Position numbers and translations under genes: made by a program
IMG/VR virus record: IMGVR_UViG_3300012931_000019
Coordinates: 1-64,000 of that record
From: a virus
Direction: 5' to 3' (one strand)
Length of the DNA stretch: 64,000 nt
The notes under the pieces: generated by a model
Database searches by the model: none
The model's input: only the letters and a program-made list of their open reading frames with translations
What the model was told of the DNA's origin: nothing
Shown: positions 30,921 through 39,954 of the stretch, piece by piece
Position numbering within the stretch: the stretch's first letter is position 1
Layout of the letters: every line of letters begins with the position of its first letter

Positions 30921-31347
30921 TCGGCTAAAGGCATAATCCTAAATTATACCTGTCTAATCTTAATATACTCTTCTCGAAATCGTTTGTCAACATTTATTTT
31001 AAATTATTTTTAATTTTATTTAATCTTATTCAAAATTTACAACCCCTTTTAAAATCTCACAATTAAATAGCACTACTTCTTTCCCAAGTGGATACCCAAT
31101 ACCATTTTCACTAAAAACTCTCTGTGTATTTAAAACAAATTGTCATACAGGGTTCTAAACACCACTACTATACCCTGTTGTTTTTAGCTTATTATAAAAA
31201 CGTTATCTGAGACAGATTTAAGCGAGTTTTATCTAATCATTGACCACTTATACCAAATCTGTCAGAAAAACGAAATTAGATGTCATTTCGTCGTTATTTC
31301 TCTTTAAAACAGGGTATAAGAATTATACTAGTATACCTGCCTTATTA
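30921..31347. other. gene-free region, possible attachment site
   Basis: Between the IS left end and the integrase stop there is no credible gene. The 31147-31318 segment holds ACAGGGT-type sites in both orientations and several inverted repeats (see the separate entry). Confidence 0.5.
31147..31318. promoter_or_regulatory. candidate attP / recombinase binding region
   Basis: ACAGGGT at 31147 and ACCCTGT (within TATACCCTGT, 31169-31178) form an inverted pair, and ACAGGGTATA recurs at 31309-31318. GACAGATTT (about 31212) pairs with AAATCTGTC (about 31255), and ACGAAAT with ATTTCGT (31270-31291). Multiple short sites plus dyads directly beside a tyrosine recombinase gene suit an attP with arm and core sites. 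The crossover core cannot be named without a host junction. Confidence 0.4.
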
Positions 31348-32394
31348 TTATTTTCTATTATCCATTATATATTTCATTCTACGAATAACATCACTGCCAC
31401 ATTCGCTAATTAATTCTATCAATTCTTCTTTTGTCATATCTTTAAAAATATCTACTCCAATAGTTTCACCAAGCATATAACTACCCTGTGAACAATAATT
31501 CTGGCTACTATCCAAATAAATTCTACTGGTTATATCAATATGGTCATGTTGCATATGATCTTTTGTTTTGACCAAATCACCAGTGGCTTTATATACAGCT
31601 AACCCTGAAGCCTTTTTAATACTGTGGATAACAACTTTCTTTCCGTTCTTTTCTTGTAGTCCATATTCTTTTCTAAACTCGTCAAAGGTCTTTTCAATTG
31701 TCTTGTCAGAAATATTAAATATTTTCTTAGAACCTTCTTCACAAACAGTAATTAATTTTTCATAGAATTCATCTGTAATAGATTTTTCTACATATTTGCC
31801 TTTTTCTTTATATTTTATTACCCAAGCATTTTTCCCAGAATTATAATCATAATTTTTAGTAATCATGTCTTTGGTCAACATAAATGGCATTTCTTTTCTA
31901 CAGCCAACGACAAACAAGAATTCAAATATCATACTTTGAACATTGCCTTTATATTTACATTTAGCGAACTCCAGAAGCAATTCAACTTCATCTGTAGTTA
32001 ATATTGCATAACTATTATCTTTTGAGTCAAGAGGTTCAAAATCAAGAACATCTAAGCTTACATTATTATTATGCCTATGCAGAGACTCCCATAATTTTTT
32101 AATTGCAAACAATTTCTGATTACAGGTATTCTCTTGATTTCCTTTTGCAAGTTCATGTTCCTGATATTCTTCTACCTTTGTATATGTGATTTGTAAAATA
32201 TCATTCCAAGTAATATCCTCTAATCTTTTACCAACTGTGAACCGGAAGAATTCATTATAATATCTTCCATATGCATCATAGGTATTATCAGATTTTCTTT
32301 TTTTCTTTTCCATAAAGAGATGAATCACATTATATGCATCATTGACACCTATTATTTGAACATTATTTAATGCTAAATTCCCGTTTGTATTCAT
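31348..32394 (-). CDS. tyrosine recombinase / phage integrase, 348 aa
   Basis: Start ATG 32394 with AAAAGGAGAAAAGAAAA. An N-terminal core-binding region (about residues 20-120, KKRKSDNTYDAYGRYYNEFF) precedes the catalytic domain with Arg near 166 (VVGCRKEMPF), His near 257 with Lys at 260 (VIHSIKKASG; the usual HxxR has K instead of R), then HDHIDITSRIYLD supplying His and the Tyr nucleophile. The K for R change is tolerated in some family members. It has its own promoter (32437-32465) and a candidate attP beyond its stop. It implies that the element can integrate or resolve multimers. Confidence 0.85.
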   Translation of the reverse strand: MNTNGNLALNNVQIIGVNDAYNVIHLFMEKKKRKSDNTYDAYGRYYNEFFRFTVGKRLEDITWNDILQITYTKVEEYQEHELAKGNQENTCNQKLFAIKKLWESLHRHNNNVSLDVLDFEPLDSKDNSYAILTTDEVELLLEFAKCKYKGNVQSMIFEFLFVVGCRKEMPFMLTKDMITKNYDYNSGKNAWVIKYKEKGKYVEKSITDEFYEKLITVCEEGSKKIFNISDKTIEKTFDEFRKEYGLQEKNGKKVVIHSIKKASGLAVYKATGDLVKTKDHMQHDHIDITSRIYLDSSQNYCSQGSYMLGETIGVDIFKDMTKEELIELISECGSDVIRRMKYIMDNRK

Positions 32395-32436
32395 TTTTCT
32401 TTTCTCCTTTTTATATTATATATTCGGCATAATTAA

Positions 32437-32465
32437 TTTATATCACATATTATATCCAGAGTCAA
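32437..32465 (-). promoter_or_regulatory. sigma-A-like promoter for the integrase gene
   Basis: TTGACT (32465-32460), a 17-nt spacer and TATAAA (32442-32437) on the minus strand, about 45 nt before the integrase start. It is back-to-back with the plus-strand promoter at 32497, the two -35 boxes being about 31 bp apart, so one regulator could control both. Confidence 0.8.
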
Positions 32466-32496
32466 GATAAAATTAAAAATAATTTAAAAATATTTG

Positions 32497-32525
32497 TTGA
32501 CAATCGTTTTCGAATGGAGTATATT
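32497..32525 (+). promoter_or_regulatory. sigma-A-like promoter for the RNA polymerase operon
   Basis: TTGACA (32497-32502), a 17-nt spacer and TATATT (32520-32525). The first gene starts at 32653, leaving a leader of about 120 nt. It would let the host polymerase make the phage RNA polymerase. Divergent from the integrase promoter. Confidence 0.8.
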
Positions 32526-32652
32526 GATATTAGAACAGAAATATGAAAGGGGCGTAATGTTATTGGGGGTGTAATTTAGAAAATATTGAAAAATATTAAT
32601 AGATAAAAACAAAAATAAAATACATATTATAATGAAAGGAAAAACACAATTA

Positions 32653-32955
32653 ATGAACAAAGAATTTAATGGGAAATTAGAAATAAAACATGATAGGTAT
32701 ATACTACAGAACGGAGACTATGAATATGACCTATCCGATATATGTAAAAAATCTTATGTTTACATAGAAATTAATAGTAATGATAATGAAGATATATATT
32801 TAGGAGATTATAAAGTTTTTTATGAAACTCCAGATGGATATAAAATCGCTTCATGGTCTTTACAAGATGAAGATATAGACAAGTTCTTATTCAATCATAT
32901 TGGTGAATACATGAGTGTCACTATCAAAGCGGAAAGATTGGAGAGTGACAAGTAA
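32653..32955 (+). CDS. hypothetical acidic protein, 100 aa
   Basis: ATG 32653 (MNKEFNGKLEIKHDRYILQN) is preferred over ATG 32632 because AAAGGAAAAACAC lies between them. Mostly beta and acidic (EINSNDNEDIYLGDYKVF). It heads the operon that leads into the RNA polymerase gene. Function unknown. Confidence 0.7.
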   Translation: MNKEFNGKLEIKHDRYILQNGDYEYDLSDICKKSYVYIEINSNDNEDIYLGDYKVFYETPDGYKIASWSLQDEDIDKFLFNHIGEYMSVTIKAERLESDK

Positions 32956-32956
32956 C

Positions 32957-33208
32957 ATGTGTACAATGGCTAGAGATAATTGCAAAATATGTTTATATCA
33001 TTCTTGTCTAGGATGTAATAAGGGATTTAGTAAATATAGTAAAGACTGTATGTTTGAAGGGGAATATAGTGAAGATCAATGGGGTACATTTGATGAAGAA
33101 GAATTTTATTATAAAGAACAGGGCGTTGATAAAGTAGAAGATGATGATGTTGAGAATGATGATGATGGATTAAATGAAATACAAAAGAGATTGAGAAATG
33201 AATACTAG
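32957..33208 (+). CDS. Cys-rich small protein with acidic tail, 83 aa
   Basis: ATG 32957 (MCTMARDNCKICLYHSCLGC) follows GGAGAGTGACAAG; the longer frame overlaps the previous gene. Cys pairs CxxC and CLGC plus DCMF make a likely zinc finger, followed by a long Asp/Glu-rich region. It lies 8 nt before the RNA polymerase gene and could be an accessory factor of it (inference). Confidence 0.65.
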   Translation: MCTMARDNCKICLYHSCLGCNKGFSKYSKDCMFEGEYSEDQWGTFDEEEFYYKEQGVDKVEDDDVENDDDGLNEIQKRLRNEY

Positions 33209-33216
33209 GAGGACAA

Positions 33217-35838
33217 ATGGCATTAAATAAACAGGTACATATTTATTCGATAGATACTAGTGCTTTTTACAATGATGATGAAATAAAGATACATAAACGG
33301 ATGTCCAAAAATCATTTATTTAAAAACACCTTAAAAAAGAAAAAAAAGAAAACATTAAATGAAATTAAAAAAGAAACCCGCAAAGATATTCGAGAAAAAT
33401 TAAATAAAAGATTAAGTAAGATAGAACTATATATAAAAAATTGTTCTGAAAGATTAAAGAATCAAAAGGAGAAATTATATTTAGAGTTTAAAAAAAATGA
33501 TGATACTAAAAATGTTAGGTGTTTAAATAATGAGTATTTGAATAACAAGAACATAATCTCAGTGTTTGATTCTTCCCTTACTAGAACTTTGGAAATAAAC
33601 GAAAATACACTATCTCTTAATTTTATGGTAGTACAAACTTATTTCTTTGAAGTGATTGAAGATATTATATTAGATGGATTCATGTATAATAATGAAAAAT
33701 ATATTTGTCTTACAGCAAGCGCAGGACAAATTAGAACTAAAAAAACAGTATTTATAAGAGAAAATTCATTAATTGAATATCAAAATACTTTAATGTGTGG
33801 TTTAACAATTGAAGAAATAAATGAACTTGGTGGAGTTAATATTAATAAATATTTAGCATACTTGGCTCTTTGTAATTCTGCTACAGATGCTTGGGGTGAA
33901 TTTAATATTAATAAAACTATTGTAGTTGATGATATGGAAACAGTTGTTAATGGGTTAGTAGATTTTATTGATGATAAGACTTATTCTATTGAACGAAAAT
34001 ATATGGATATTCAGATTAATCATACTGATGGTTGTGGTATGATACTTCCAAAAATAAGTGATAAAAGTTTTATGGTTCGTCTTCCTTGGGTTAAAGGTTT
34101 ATTAGTATCATTTGCTTTTGATAATTTTATTATAGAAAATAAATTGAATGGTAAAATAATTGATATTTATGGAGTTGAACATGATGTAATTACTGAAGGT
34201 ATTGAAATCATATTTACTAAGAGTCAGTTCAAGATGTATAAATATTATAAGTCTTGGAGTGATTATAAAGAAAGATACATAAAATATAATTGTCAAGCTG
34301 GTATTTGTAACGAAGAAGATGATGATTTTAATAATGTAAAAATGGGATATCAAATGATTCAGACATTGACTGATATGACAGATTTAGAATTAAAAGATTT
34401 ATCTAAAACCACAATACATAATATAAAAACCGTTGGTAATGATCGTAAGACAATGTTAAGGGTTTTAGGTGTTACATTAGCAAATATAAGTAAAAACTAC
34501 TATCAGCAAGCATTAGAAATCTACCCAGAACTTTTAAATGATACATATAGTAAAGAAATATTAAAACAAGTTAAAAAAAGTATTGTTAAAGATGGTCGTT
34601 CTGGTAAATTAAACGTAAATGGTGCATATACTTTTATCTGTCCAGATTTATATGCATTTTGTGAATATTTATTTATGGATAATAACAATCCAGATGGATT
34701 ACTTAAAGATGGTGAAGTATTCTGTAGTTTATTTAAACAATATAATAAGTTGGATTGTTTGAGAAGCCCCCACCTTTATCTTGAACACGCTATTCGTAAA
34801 AATATAATTGACGAGAAAAAAGATAAATGGTTTATAACAAATGGTTTATATACCAGTTGTCATGACATAATTAGTAAAATATTAATGTTTGATGTAGATG
34901 GTGATAAAAGTTTAGTTTGTGTTGAAAAAACATTGATTTCTGTTGCAGAAAGAAATATGAAAGATATAGTTCCTCTTTATTATAATATGGCAAAAGCGGA
35001 GGCAATGGAAATTAATAATGCAACAATATTTAGTGGATTAAAACTGGCATATACAGGGGGGAATATAGGGCAAGTTAGTAATAATATATCTAAAATTTGG
35101 AACAGTGGTAATGTAAATTTAGATGCTATTAAACTACTTTGTATGGAAAATAATTTTACAATTGATTATGCAAAGACATTATATAAACCCCAAAGACCAA
35201 CAGAAATTGATGCTCTAATTAAATCGTACACTAAACTAAAAGTTCCACATTTCTTTATTTATGCTAAAAATAAAAAAATAGAGAATGTTGAAAAGATAAA
35301 TAAGAGTGTGGTAAACAGATTAGAAAAAATAATTCCTAATCCAATTATTAATTTTAAAGCAGTTGGGCTTAATAATTTTGATTACAGATTATTATTGAGC
35401 GATCCAGATGAAATTATTGAGTTGGATAATGACATTGTAGAAAAGTATAGAGAACTAGATTTAAAAAAACATTTTATGATGAATTTATCTAAAAATGACG
35501 AAAAAAATAATAATATTACGCATCAGTATCAAATGATTAAAGAACAAATTTTAGAAATTGATTCGGATTTTCGATATGTTGTTAATGTATTGGTTGAATA
35601 TCTTTATATGCATAAGAAATCAAATTATAAGACAACACTTTGGGAATGTTTTGGTGATGTGCTTGTTGAGAATTTAAAAAACAATATTAAAAATAAGACA
35701 ATTTATTGTGAGTGTTGTGGAGATATAATTGAACAAACTGGCAATAGGAAAAAATATTGTGACGACTGTTGGAAAGAAAAAGAAAAGGAAATAAAAAGAC
35801 AGACATGGCATAGAAACAAGGAAAAATATAAAAACTAG
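33217..35838 (+). CDS. YonO-like single-subunit two-barrel RNA polymerase, 873 aa
   Basis: Start ATG 33217 behind AGGAGGACAA. LTASAGQIRTKKTVFIREN at about residues 165-183 and SPHLYLEHAIRKN near 525 match conserved blocks of the YonO / QDE-1-type polymerases, and FDVDGD at about 558-563 is the DxDGD catalytic motif of double-psi beta-barrel polymerases. The N-terminus is very basic. The C-terminal ~45 residues carry CECCGD ... CDDCW, a zinc finger. YonO of SPbeta (about 900 aa) is a DNA-dependent RNA polymerase that transcribes that phage's late genes; by analogy this enzyme probably transcribes the plus-strand virion region. Located directly before the late genes and read from a host-type promoter. 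Confidence 0.85.
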   Translation: MALNKQVHIYSIDTSAFYNDDEIKIHKRMSKNHLFKNTLKKKKKKTLNEIKKETRKDIREKLNKRLSKIELYIKNCSERLKNQKEKLYLEFKKNDDTKNVRCLNNEYLNNKNIISVFDSSLTRTLEINENTLSLNFMVVQTYFFEVIEDIILDGFMYNNEKYICLTASAGQIRTKKTVFIRENSLIEYQNTLMCGLTIEEINELGGVNINKYLAYLALCNSATDAWGEFNINKTIVVDDMETVVNGLVDFIDDKTYSIERKYMDIQINHTDGCGMILPKISDKSFMVRLPWVKGLLVSFAFDNFIIENKLNGKIIDIYGVEHDVITEGIEIIFTKSQFKMYKYYKSWSDYKERYIKYNCQAGICNEEDDDFNNVKMGYQMIQTLTDMTDLELKDLSKTTIHNIKTVGNDRKTMLRVLGVTLANISKNYYQQALEIYPELLNDTYSKEILKQVKKSIVKDGRSGKLNVNGAYTFICPDLYAFCEYLFMDNNNPDGLLKDGEVFCSLFKQYNKLDCLRSPHLYLEHAIRKNIIDEKKDKWFITNGLYTSCHDIISKILMFDVDGDKSLVCVEKTLISVAERNMKDIVPLYYNMAKAEAMEINNATIFSGLKLAYTGGNIGQVSNNISKIWNSGNVNLDAIKLLCMENNFTIDYAKTLYKPQRPTEIDALIKSYTKLKVPHFFIYAKNKKIENVEKINKSVVNRLEKIIPNPIINFKAVGLNNFDYRLLLSDPDEIIELDNDIVEKYRELDLKKHFMMNLSKNDEKNNNITHQYQMIKEQILEIDSDFRYVVNVLVEYLYMHKKSNYKTTLWECFGDVLVENLKNNIKNKTIYCECCGDIIEQTGNRKKYCDDCWKEKEKEIKRQTWHRNKEKYKN

Positions 35839-35862
35839 AAGTTTAGAAAAAATACGATATTT

Positions 35863-35929
35863 GTTGAAATTCCAATGGTTTAGAAATTTATAATTTTATT
35901 AAATTTTACTCAATCGTTGGAATTTCAAT
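35863..35929. repeat. inverted repeat of the late-region motif
   Basis: GTTGAAATTCCAATGG at 35863-35878 and its inverted relative CGTTGGAATTTCAAT at 35915-35929. Arms of about 21 bp match at 17 positions with a 25-bp spacer. The same sequence family occurs at six further places in non-coding DNA, so this is more likely a binding-site pair than a simple terminator. Confidence 0.6.
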
Positions 35930-36009
35930 ACTTTTAATTTTCTGTTCGAGAGTCTCTAAGGGAAACATACTAATTTACAAATATAAGAGTTATGCAAACC
36001 TTTCTTTAA

Positions 36010-36037
36010 GGGCGTATTAATTTGCGCCCTATTTGAT
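36010..36037 (+). terminator. hairpin terminator after the RNA polymerase gene
   Basis: GGGCG and CGCCC enclose a 10-nt loop and are followed by TATTTGATTT. Stem of 5 GC pairs with a modest T-tract. Confidence 0.6.
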
Positions 36038-36100
36038 TTATAATTTAATATCCTTATACAATTTAACTCAGCAAAAATACATACAGTAAAGGATTATGAT

Positions 36101-37522
36101 ATGAGTAAGAAAAAAGATAAGATAAAAATCTCTTTTTTGGGAAATTCCAGCAATGATGTTACTGGTAGTTTATATCTTATTTCAACACCAAATAAAAACA
36201 TTTTGTTGGAATGCGGTATGGTTCAAGGTTTATCTATTATGGATGACTGGAAAGAGAATGCTAAATCATTTCCATTTAAACCTAAAAATATAGACTATTT
36301 GTTTATTAATCATGCTCACATTGACCATTTTGGGAATACAGGAAAATTAGTACGAGATGGATTTGAAGGAAGAATCATTACAACAGAAATAACTAAAGCA
36401 TTAATGAAACCTATGGGGTTAGATTCCGCTAATATAATTCGAAAAGATGCAGAGTATCTTTCAAAGAAACGTGGAAAGCAGATATATCCCTTTTATACAG
36501 AAGACGATGTTTACAATATGCTCAATATGATTGACACATATGGTTTTGATGAAATTTACGAACTTGATGATGAAATTAGTTTCCGTTTTTTACATAATTC
36601 ACATATAATTGGTGCTTGCCAGCTAGAACTATTTATTAAAAATGAAAGTGGTAGAGTTGACAAAATTTTGTATACAAGTGATCTGGGGAAAATTAAGTCT
36701 CAGAATTATTATGTTGATGAATTTGAAAAATGTAAAAATGCTAATCTTGTAATCAGCGAGTGTACATATGGAGCAACAGATAAAAATATAAAATTTGATA
36801 GAAATAAAGATTTAGAGAAATTAAAAACAACTATTGAACAGGTTTGTAATGTTCAAAAGGGGCGTTTACTTATACCCGTATTTTCTTTAAGCCGTTGCCA
36901 ACAAATTATGACTGATTTATATATGATGTATAAAGACGATCCTAGTTTTAATACAAAAATTATCGTAGATAGTCCTTTAATATGGGAAATCAACAAGGTT
37001 TATAAATCGGTATTGCAAGGTGACGATTTAAAATTATTTGAAGATGTTTGTAACTGGGAGAATATTAAATTTATTAAAGATTACAATGAAAGTAAATTAT
37101 GTGTGGCAGACACTTCAAGTAAAATTATTTTGTCAAGTTCTGGCTTTTTAAACAAGGGAAGAGTCACAGAATATGCTAAGTCAATTATAAAATCATCTAA
37201 GGATCATATTATATTTGTTGGCTATACTCCGGTTGATAGTTTAGGTGGCAAAATTAAAAATGGACAAAAATCAGTAACAATTGATGGTATTTCAATAAAA
37301 AATAGATGTACTTCTAGTTCATTAAATTCGTATTCATCTCATATTCAGCAAAAGGAATTATTAAATTATTTAAAAGGGATATCTGCGGATAAGATTATTT
37401 TAGTTCACGGGAATATGGATGGGAAGATTGAATTTAAAAATTTACTAGAAGAAGAACTTAGTAAAATAAATAGAACAACGAGAGTGGTCGTGGGATCAAA
37501 AGGAATGACTACTACTTTATAA
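36101..37522 (+). CDS. metallo-beta-lactamase / beta-CASP ribonuclease, 473 aa
   Basis: Start ATG 36101 with AAAGGATTATGAT. HAHIDH at residues 71-76 is the HxHxDH zinc motif, with NSHIIGACQLEL and SDLG supplying the later metal ligands. The beta-CASP part has LIPVFSLSRCQQI, then ILSSSGFLNKGRV, NSYSSHIQQKEL (motif C His) and a final LVHGNMDGKIEF. This is the CPSF73 / archaeal-type RNase order at about full length. Relatives process or degrade RNA endo- or exonucleolytically. Placed between the phage RNA polymerase and the virion genes, it may process phage transcripts or degrade host RNA (inference). Confidence 0.85.
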   Translation: MSKKKDKIKISFLGNSSNDVTGSLYLISTPNKNILLECGMVQGLSIMDDWKENAKSFPFKPKNIDYLFINHAHIDHFGNTGKLVRDGFEGRIITTEITKALMKPMGLDSANIIRKDAEYLSKKRGKQIYPFYTEDDVYNMLNMIDTYGFDEIYELDDEISFRFLHNSHIIGACQLELFIKNESGRVDKILYTSDLGKIKSQNYYVDEFEKCKNANLVISECTYGATDKNIKFDRNKDLEKLKTTIEQVCNVQKGRLLIPVFSLSRCQQIMTDLYMMYKDDPSFNTKIIVDSPLIWEINKVYKSVLQGDDLKLFEDVCNWENIKFIKDYNESKLCVADTSSKIILSSSGFLNKGRVTEYAKSIIKSSKDHIIFVGYTPVDSLGGKIKNGQKSVTIDGISIKNRCTSSSLNSYSSHIQQKELLNYLKGISADKIILVHGNMDGKIEFKNLLEEELSKINRTTRVVVGSKGMTTTL

Positions 37523-37550
37523 GAATTATAGAAGAATACAAGGAGGTACT

Positions 37551-38738
37551 ATGGTTGAATTAAACCGTTTAGAAAATGAGAGTAGACTACATTTTATATG
37601 GCGTGTATTCAAATATCAAAAAGATAGTGACAAATTAACTAATGAACAGGCTGGTGAAATTTGCAGAAAAGAATTAAATGAACCATATGATGAAAGTGCA
37701 TATCGTAAAGTTTATCAAAGTTGGGAGAATATGTGGCTAGAAGTTAAAGATGAATATATAAGTGAAGAAGCTTTACTTGAAAGGTTATCTCAAATTGATG
37801 ATCGAGAAGATGAATTATATAAAACGAAGGTTAAGACTGCTGATAAATTAAGGGAATATCGAAAAACACTTAGAGATGAAGCTAGAATTGAAAATATTAT
37901 GGATGTTATAAGTGAAGTTGCTCTTGATCTACCAGAATTTAAATATGAACAAAAAGAGATAAAATTAAATGGAGAAGCAAATGCAATAATAGAAATTGGT
38001 GATTGGCACTATGGTAAGATTTCTGATAATTTTTGGAATAAATTTAATACCCAAATTGCAAAAGAAAGAGTAGATAAACTTATATTTGATACAATTAAAT
38101 ATTGTGAAATAATGAATGTCGGTACTTTATATATTGCAAATTTAGGAGATTTAATTGAAGGTGCTATCCATGTTTCGTGTAGAGTAATGTCTGAAGAAGA
38201 TTCCATAGAACAAATAATGCATGCTTCCGAATTGCTTGCTTATTTTATTAATGAATTACATAGTTTTGGTTTAAATATTAAGTATGTTAGTGTATCAGAT
38301 AATCACTCAAGATTAAATAAAAATTATAAAGAACATATTGAAAAAGAGAATTTTGGTAAGATTATAGATTGGTATTTACAAGCAAGATTGACTAATTTAA
38401 GTAATTTTGAGTTTATTGAAAATATTATTGATGAAAGTATAGCATATTTTGAAGTGAACGGGAAAAATGTTTTTTCAATTCATGGACATCTTGACAATCC
38501 CCATTCTGTAGTACAAGATTTAACGCTTTCTACAGGTATGATTGCGGATATAGTGCTTATGGGCCATTATCACAATAAAGTAGAGAAATCATTTCATTTT
38601 TCAAAAGTATTTGTTAATGGATCGCTCTGTGGGACAGACGAATATGCAAAAACCAGAAGATTATTTAGCAAAGCATCACAGACATTAATAGTGTTTGATA
38701 ATGAAAATATAGTAAATTTTGAAATTGTTTTAAACTAA
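37551..38738 (+). CDS. calcineurin-like metallophosphoesterase, 395 aa
   Basis: Start ATG 37551 behind AAGGAGGTACT. An N-terminal helical region (about 130 aa) precedes IEIGDWHYGK (D-x-H), NLGDLIEG (GDxxE variant), VSDNHSR (GNHE-like, with D for G), FSIHGHLDN and VLMGHYHNK (GHxH). The metal-binding set of Mre11/SbcD-type phosphoesterases is essentially complete. It probably acts on DNA in replication or packaging; similar phage enzymes occur near terminase genes. Confidence 0.8.
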   Translation: MVELNRLENESRLHFIWRVFKYQKDSDKLTNEQAGEICRKELNEPYDESAYRKVYQSWENMWLEVKDEYISEEALLERLSQIDDREDELYKTKVKTADKLREYRKTLRDEARIENIMDVISEVALDLPEFKYEQKEIKLNGEANAIIEIGDWHYGKISDNFWNKFNTQIAKERVDKLIFDTIKYCEIMNVGTLYIANLGDLIEGAIHVSCRVMSEEDSIEQIMHASELLAYFINELHSFGLNIKYVSVSDNHSRLNKNYKEHIEKENFGKIIDWYLQARLTNLSNFEFIENIIDESIAYFEVNGKNVFSIHGHLDNPHSVVQDLTLSTGMIADIVLMGHYHNKVEKSFHFSKVFVNGSLCGTDEYAKTRRLFSKASQTLIVFDNENIVNFEIVLN

Positions 38739-38764
38739 AATTAAAAATAATTGAAAGGATAGCA

Positions 38765-38878
38765 ATGGACATAAGAACGTTTACATTTCACGAATGTATA
38801 TCTAAAGTTATAATTACGAAAAATGCTGATCCGAAAGTTACTAAAGAGTTTGGGAAAGCAATAAACAAAATAAAATAA
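38765..38878 (+). CDS. hypothetical peptide, 37 aa
   Basis: ATG 38765 follows GAAAGGATAGCA and the frame ends with TAA at 38878: MDIRTFTFHECISKVIITKN then a Lys-rich tail. The good site and fit between neighbours support it; function unknown. Confidence 0.55.
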   Translation: MDIRTFTFHECISKVIITKNADPKVTKEFGKAINKIK

Positions 38879-38913
38879 CGCAAAACCAATTAGAAAGGCA
38901 TAAGCGTGTACAT

Positions 38914-39546
38914 ATGGTTAAAGATTTTGATGTGGACACATTATATGATGACGATATAAAAAGTTTGGCGCAACTTAACCTTCCAGACCCTTCTACTTTA
39001 GACTATTATAATCGTTTAGCACATAGAGAAATATTTTGGAATGCTGAAATTGATGAATCATTGATTGAAATATCAATGTTAATTCTTAAATGGAATCGTG
39101 AAGATAAAAATGTAGAAATTGAAAATCGAATTCCAATTAAGATTTATATTAATAGTGATGGTGGATGTGTGAATAGCGTTTTTAATTTTATCAATATAAT
39201 TCAATTATCAAAAACTCCTGTTTATACAATTGGAATGGGTAAATGTTATTCTAGTGGTGGATTACTACTTATGGCTGGTCATAAACGATTAATATTTGAA
39301 GACACTGCTTGTTTAGTACATGACGGTTCAACGGGGGCATTTGGTACAACTGGTAAGGTTATAGATAGTCTTGAGTTTACACAAAAAATCGAAGATAGAA
39401 TTAAAAAATATATATTAAAAAATACAAAAATCACTTCTAAATTATATGATAAAAATTATAGAAGAGATTGGTGGTTATCTGCCGAAGAAATTGTTGAAAT
39501 GGGTATTGCAGATAAAATAATAACCGACTTAGATGAAATATTATAA
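38914..39546 (+). CDS. ClpP-like serine protease, 210 aa
   Basis: GGCA-type site upstream of ATG 38914. IPIKIYINSDGGCVNSVFNF matches the ClpP 'xxIxlyINSPGG' block; GKCYSSGGLLLMAG holds the catalytic Ser near 113 in GxxxSxG; LVHDGSTGAFG holds His near 136; the C-terminus DWWLSAEEIVEMGIADKI is the usual 'fxsAxEAxxxGlID' end. Phage ClpP-like enzymes often serve as capsid maturation protease. Here it is about 3 kb before terminase and a separate scaffold-like protein exists at 46603, so a second role is possible. Confidence 0.85.
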   Translation: MVKDFDVDTLYDDDIKSLAQLNLPDPSTLDYYNRLAHREIFWNAEIDESLIEISMLILKWNREDKNVEIENRIPIKIYINSDGGCVNSVFNFINIIQLSKTPVYTIGMGKCYSSGGLLLMAGHKRLIFEDTACLVHDGSTGAFGTTGKVIDSLEFTQKIEDRIKKYILKNTKITSKLYDKNYRRDWWLSAEEIVEMGIADKIITDLDEIL

Positions 39547-39561
39547 GAATTGAAAGGGTTT

Positions 39562-39816
39562 ATGATGAAAGACGAATATATAGAATGCGATTGTTTAAAT
39601 TGTGATAATGATGAGTGCGAAACTAAATATGAAATTATGGAAGCTATTGAAGTAGTTGAAGATATCGTAGAATCAATGGATTGTCATTGCTTGAGTTGCA
39701 TTAAGAATGCAGTAATGAAAGCGTACTTAGACGGAAAAGAACAGGGTTATACGGATGCTATGTTTGAGATTCGTGAGCATGTTAATGACAGTTTAGGGAT
39801 TGATGACGAAGATTAG
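39562..39816 (+). CDS. Cys-rich acidic protein, 84 aa
   Basis: Two adjacent ATGs (39562, 39565) follow GAAAGGGTTT. CDCLNCDNDEC and, 35 residues on, DCHCLSC form a four-to-six-Cys metal site in an otherwise acidic protein ending GIDDED. Function unknown. Confidence 0.7.
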   Translation: MMKDEYIECDCLNCDNDECETKYEIMEAIEVVEDIVESMDCHCLSCIKNAVMKAYLDGKEQGYTDAMFEIREHVNDSLGIDDED

Positions 39817-39855
39817 ATTCAAATACTAAATTCATTGGATTTTGAGCAGATTAAG

Positions 39856-39880
39856 CCCACATGAATAGTGTGGGTTTTAT
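39856..39880 (+). terminator. rho-independent terminator
   Basis: CCCACA-TGAATAG-TGTGGG followed by TTTTATT. Stem of 6 bp with T-run; no gene crosses it. Confidence 0.8.
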
Positions 39881-39954
39881 TGTACTCAAAGAGTATAAAT
39901 TTATTGGCTTTAAATATTGAATGTGTTAGCCAATCACATTTTAGGAGGAAAATT

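Larger units (their letters stand above)
35839..36100 (+). other. intergenic region with inverted motif pair and terminator
   Basis: No gene. It holds an inverted pair of the RTTGAAATTYCAACG motif (35863-35929) and a hairpin terminator (36010-36037), then the ribosome binding site of the ribonuclease gene. Confidence 0.7.

Noticed and set aside
34108-34353. 81-codon minus frame inside the RNA polymerase gene
   Set aside because: Lies wholly within a strongly supported gene on the other strand.
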